From an uncultured Beijerinckiaceae bacterium (lineage in GTDB: Bacteria; Pseudomonadota; Alphaproteobacteria; Rhizobiales; Beijerinckiaceae), in the NCBI GenBank assembly GCA_937863205.1, contig CALMGA010000565.1, positions 1-17,129 on the forward strand: 17,129 nt of DNA, given 5' to 3'. Made by a program: the position numbers and the translations under genes. Position 1 is the stretch's first letter, and the number at the start of each line of letters is the position of its first letter. The notes under the pieces were generated by a model, which ran no database searches, was not told where the DNA came from, and worked only from the letters and a program-made list of their open reading frames with translations. Below are positions 15,778-17,129 of the stretch, one piece after another.

Positions 15778-16437
15778 ATGGCCGAGACGAAGTCTTTGGC
15801 GGCCTCGGTGCGCGACGCTGTCGGCAAGGGGGCCGCACGCCGTGTTCGCCGCGAGGGCCGCATTCCCGGAGTGATCTACGGCGGCGGCGAGCCGCCGACC
15901 CCGATCGCTCTCTCCTGGCACGAGGTCAACAAGTTGATCTACGCCGGCGGGTTCATGACCACGACGTTCGACATCGATGTCGATGGCGACAAGCAGCGGG
16001 TCATTCCGCGCGACTACCAGCTCGATCCCGTGAAGGACCGGCCGCTGCACGTCGACTTCCTTCGCCTCCAGGCCGGTCAGAAGATCGCCGTGGAAATTCC
16101 CGTCCACGCGATCGGCCAGGACGAATGCCTCGCCCTCAAGGCCGGCGGCGTCGTCGAGATCGTCCGCCACACGGTGGCTCTCACCGTGCCGGCCGACGCC
16201 ATTCCCGAGCGGATCGACATCGACGTGTCGAAGCTCGCACTGGGCGACTCCGTGCACGTGTCCGAGCTCAAGCTGCCGCGCGGCGCCCGCTTTGCCGCGG
16301 CCGAGAGCACGTTCGCCGTGCTCACGTTGAAGCCGCCGGCGGTCGAGGAGGAGGCCGTCGCTGACGAGCCGGCCACCACGGAAGCGGAGGCCGCCGGCGA
16401 GGGCGCCGACACCGTGCCGGCAACCGCCGAAGACTGA
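15778..16437 (+). CDS. rplY: Large-subunit ribosomal protein bL25 (CTC family)
   Basis: Binds 5S rRNA in the large ribosomal subunit. The 219-residue protein has the long, two-domain CTC form usual in Alphaproteobacteria. The N-terminal 5S-binding domain includes [29 protein letters not shown] and [20 protein letters not shown]. The beta-rich C-terminal domain includes [20 protein letters not shown] and [20 protein letters not shown], then an acidic Ala/Glu-rich tail (about 185-219). The ATG at 15778 has AAGGA seven bases upstream; longer upstream extension of the frame is not supported. pth follows 53 bases later, the common alphaproteobacterial order. Confidence 0.97.
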   Translation: MAETKSLAASVRDAVGKGAARRVRREGRIPGVIYGGGEPPTPIALSWHEVNKLIYAGGFMTTTFDIDVDGDKQRVIPRDYQLDPVKDRPLHVDFLRLQAGQKIAVEIPVHAIGQDECLALKAGGVVEIVRHTVALTVPADAIPERIDIDVSKLALGDSVHVSELKLPRGARFAAAESTFAVLTLKPPAVEEEAVADEPATTEAEAAGEGADTVPATAED

Positions 16438-16445
16438 GCCAGCCA

Positions 16446-16468
16446 GCCCGCGCCCCGATGGCGCGGGC
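16446..16468 (+). repeat. Strong hairpin between rplY and pth
   Basis: GCCCGCGCC (16446-16454) pairs perfectly with GGCGCGGGC (16460-16468) around CCGAT. It starts nine bases after the rplY stop. No T run follows and the spacing to pth is short, so partial termination or mRNA stabilisation is more likely than a full stop. Confidence 0.6.
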
Positions 16469-16490
16469 GTCCGCGAAACGGTTGAGAACG

Positions 16491-17084
16491 ATGCGTCTCT
16501 TCGTTGGCCTCGGCAATCCCGGTCGGGAGCACGCCGGGCAGCGACACAACATCGGCTTCATGGCGCTGGATGCGATCGCGAGCCGCCATCGCGCGGCGCC
16601 GTTCCGCGCCAAGTTCCAGGGGCTGGTGAGCGAGGTCACGCTCGGCCCCGAGCGGGTGCTGCTGCTCAAGCCGGAAACCTTCATGAACGACAGCGGCCGT
16701 TCGGTCGGCGCGGCGGCGCGCTTCCACAAGCTGAGCGTGGCCGACATCACCGTCTTCCACGACGAACTCGACCTCGCGCCGGGGCTGGTGCGGGTGAAGA
16801 CCGGCGGCGGCAACGCCGGCCACAACGGCTTGCGCTCGATCACCGCCGACCTCGGCAACGATTACCGCCGGGTGCGCCTGGGCATCGGCCATCCCGGCTC
16901 GAAGGAGCGCGTGCTCGGCTACGTGCTCGGCAACTTCGGCAAGGACGAGATGCCCTGGCTCGACACCCTGTGCGAGGCGGTAGCCAGCGAGGCGGCGGAT
17001 CTGGTCGAGGGCCGGGACAACCAATTCCAGAACCGCCTTCACGCCGCCCTGGCGCCATTTGCCCCGGCGCCGCCGTCGCGCTGA
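16491..17084 (+). CDS. pth: Peptidyl-tRNA hydrolase
   Basis: Releases peptides from peptidyl-tRNA that has dropped off the ribosome. The 197-residue protein has the usual bacterial length and active-site set: N9 in GLGNPG, H19 in RHNIGF, N66 in [11 protein letters not shown]91 in FHDELDL and N112 in [13 protein letters not shown]. Later [11 protein letters not shown] and VLGYVLGNF are typical. Before the catalytic His the sequence reads REHAGQRHN, where most relatives have a Tyr-containing segment and Thr before Arg; this is a mild variation. The ATG at 16491 is chosen because [11 protein letters not shown] is the family start; only a weak GAG-containing ribosome site precedes it, so coupling to rplY is likely. 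Confidence 0.97.
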   Translation: MRLFVGLGNPGREHAGQRHNIGFMALDAIASRHRAAPFRAKFQGLVSEVTLGPERVLLLKPETFMNDSGRSVGAAARFHKLSVADITVFHDELDLAPGLVRVKTGGGNAGHNGLRSITADLGNDYRRVRLGIGHPGSKERVLGYVLGNFGKDEMPWLDTLCEAVASEAADLVEGRDNQFQNRLHAALAPFAPAPPSR

Positions 17085-17089
17085 CCGGT

Positions 17090-17109
17090 GCCGGAGGTCA
17101 TGCTCCGGC
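17090..17109 (+). terminator. Hairpin after pth
   Basis: GCCGGAG (17090-17096) pairs exactly with CTCCGGC (17103-17109) around a six-base loop, six bases after the pth stop. A T run is not seen, and the stem overlaps a tandem repeat at the window edge, so its role as terminator is tentative. Confidence 0.35.
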
Positions 17110-17129
17110 GGTCGCATGCTCCGGCGGTC
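17099..17129 (+). repeat. 16-base tandem repeat at the right edge
   Basis: CATGCTCCGGCGGTCG (17099-17114) is followed directly by a second copy, complete except for its last base where the window stops. More copies may follow outside the window. Confidence 0.7.

Overview
The window is about 17 kb of very GC-rich, gene-dense DNA. It most likely comes from an alphaproteobacterial chromosome, possibly Hyphomicrobiales or Rhodospirillales, but the order is not resolved. The strongest marker is a clear gcrA cell-cycle regulator, found essentially only in Alphaproteobacteria. The rplY-pth pair, GTG/TTG starts and several GANTC sites between gcrA and rplY fit this. I see no tRNA or rRNA, CRISPR array, insertion sequence or phage gene.

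Left edge (1-616, minus): the start of a beta-ketoacyl synthase, cut by the window edge, sits behind a dedicated acyl carrier protein. The two genes overlap as TGATG. Next (838-8482, minus) is an assimilatory nitrate reduction block: nasC-like NAD(P)H/FAD reductase, a 333-bp gap with a good sigma-54 (-24/-12) promoter and a structured leader, then nirA-family nitrite reductase, a CysJ-like flavoreductase carrying an N-terminal Fe-S motif instead of a flavodoxin domain, and nasA. NasA is a molybdopterin enzyme with an N-terminal 4Fe-4S motif and a C-terminal BFD-type 2Fe-2S motif. No nitrate transporter and no nasS/nasT lies in the window.

The centre (8601-13279, plus) begins with a small exported DUF4174-type protein, divergent from nasC. 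The molybdate transporter modA-modB-modC follows and could supply the molybdenum NasA needs. After that come a cysteine hydrolase of the isochorismatase family and a solitary petA encoding a Rieske protein. No cytochrome b or c1 gene follows petA, and its sequence resembles the beta/gammaproteobacterial type.

The right part holds, on the minus strand, a calcineurin-like phosphatase overlapping a pterin-4a-carbinolamine dehydratase, a hairpin- and repeat-rich spacer, and gcrA. On the plus strand it holds rplY (bL25) with a recognisable promoter, and pth.

The points most worth follow-up are an N-terminal motif shared by the nitrite reductase and its neighbouring flavoreductase, the non-canonical build of that flavoreductase, the sigma-54 promoter and leader, the orphan Rieske gene, the unusual ModA leader, and the tiny open frame just before modC. 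All calls come from reading the sequence; no database search was run.
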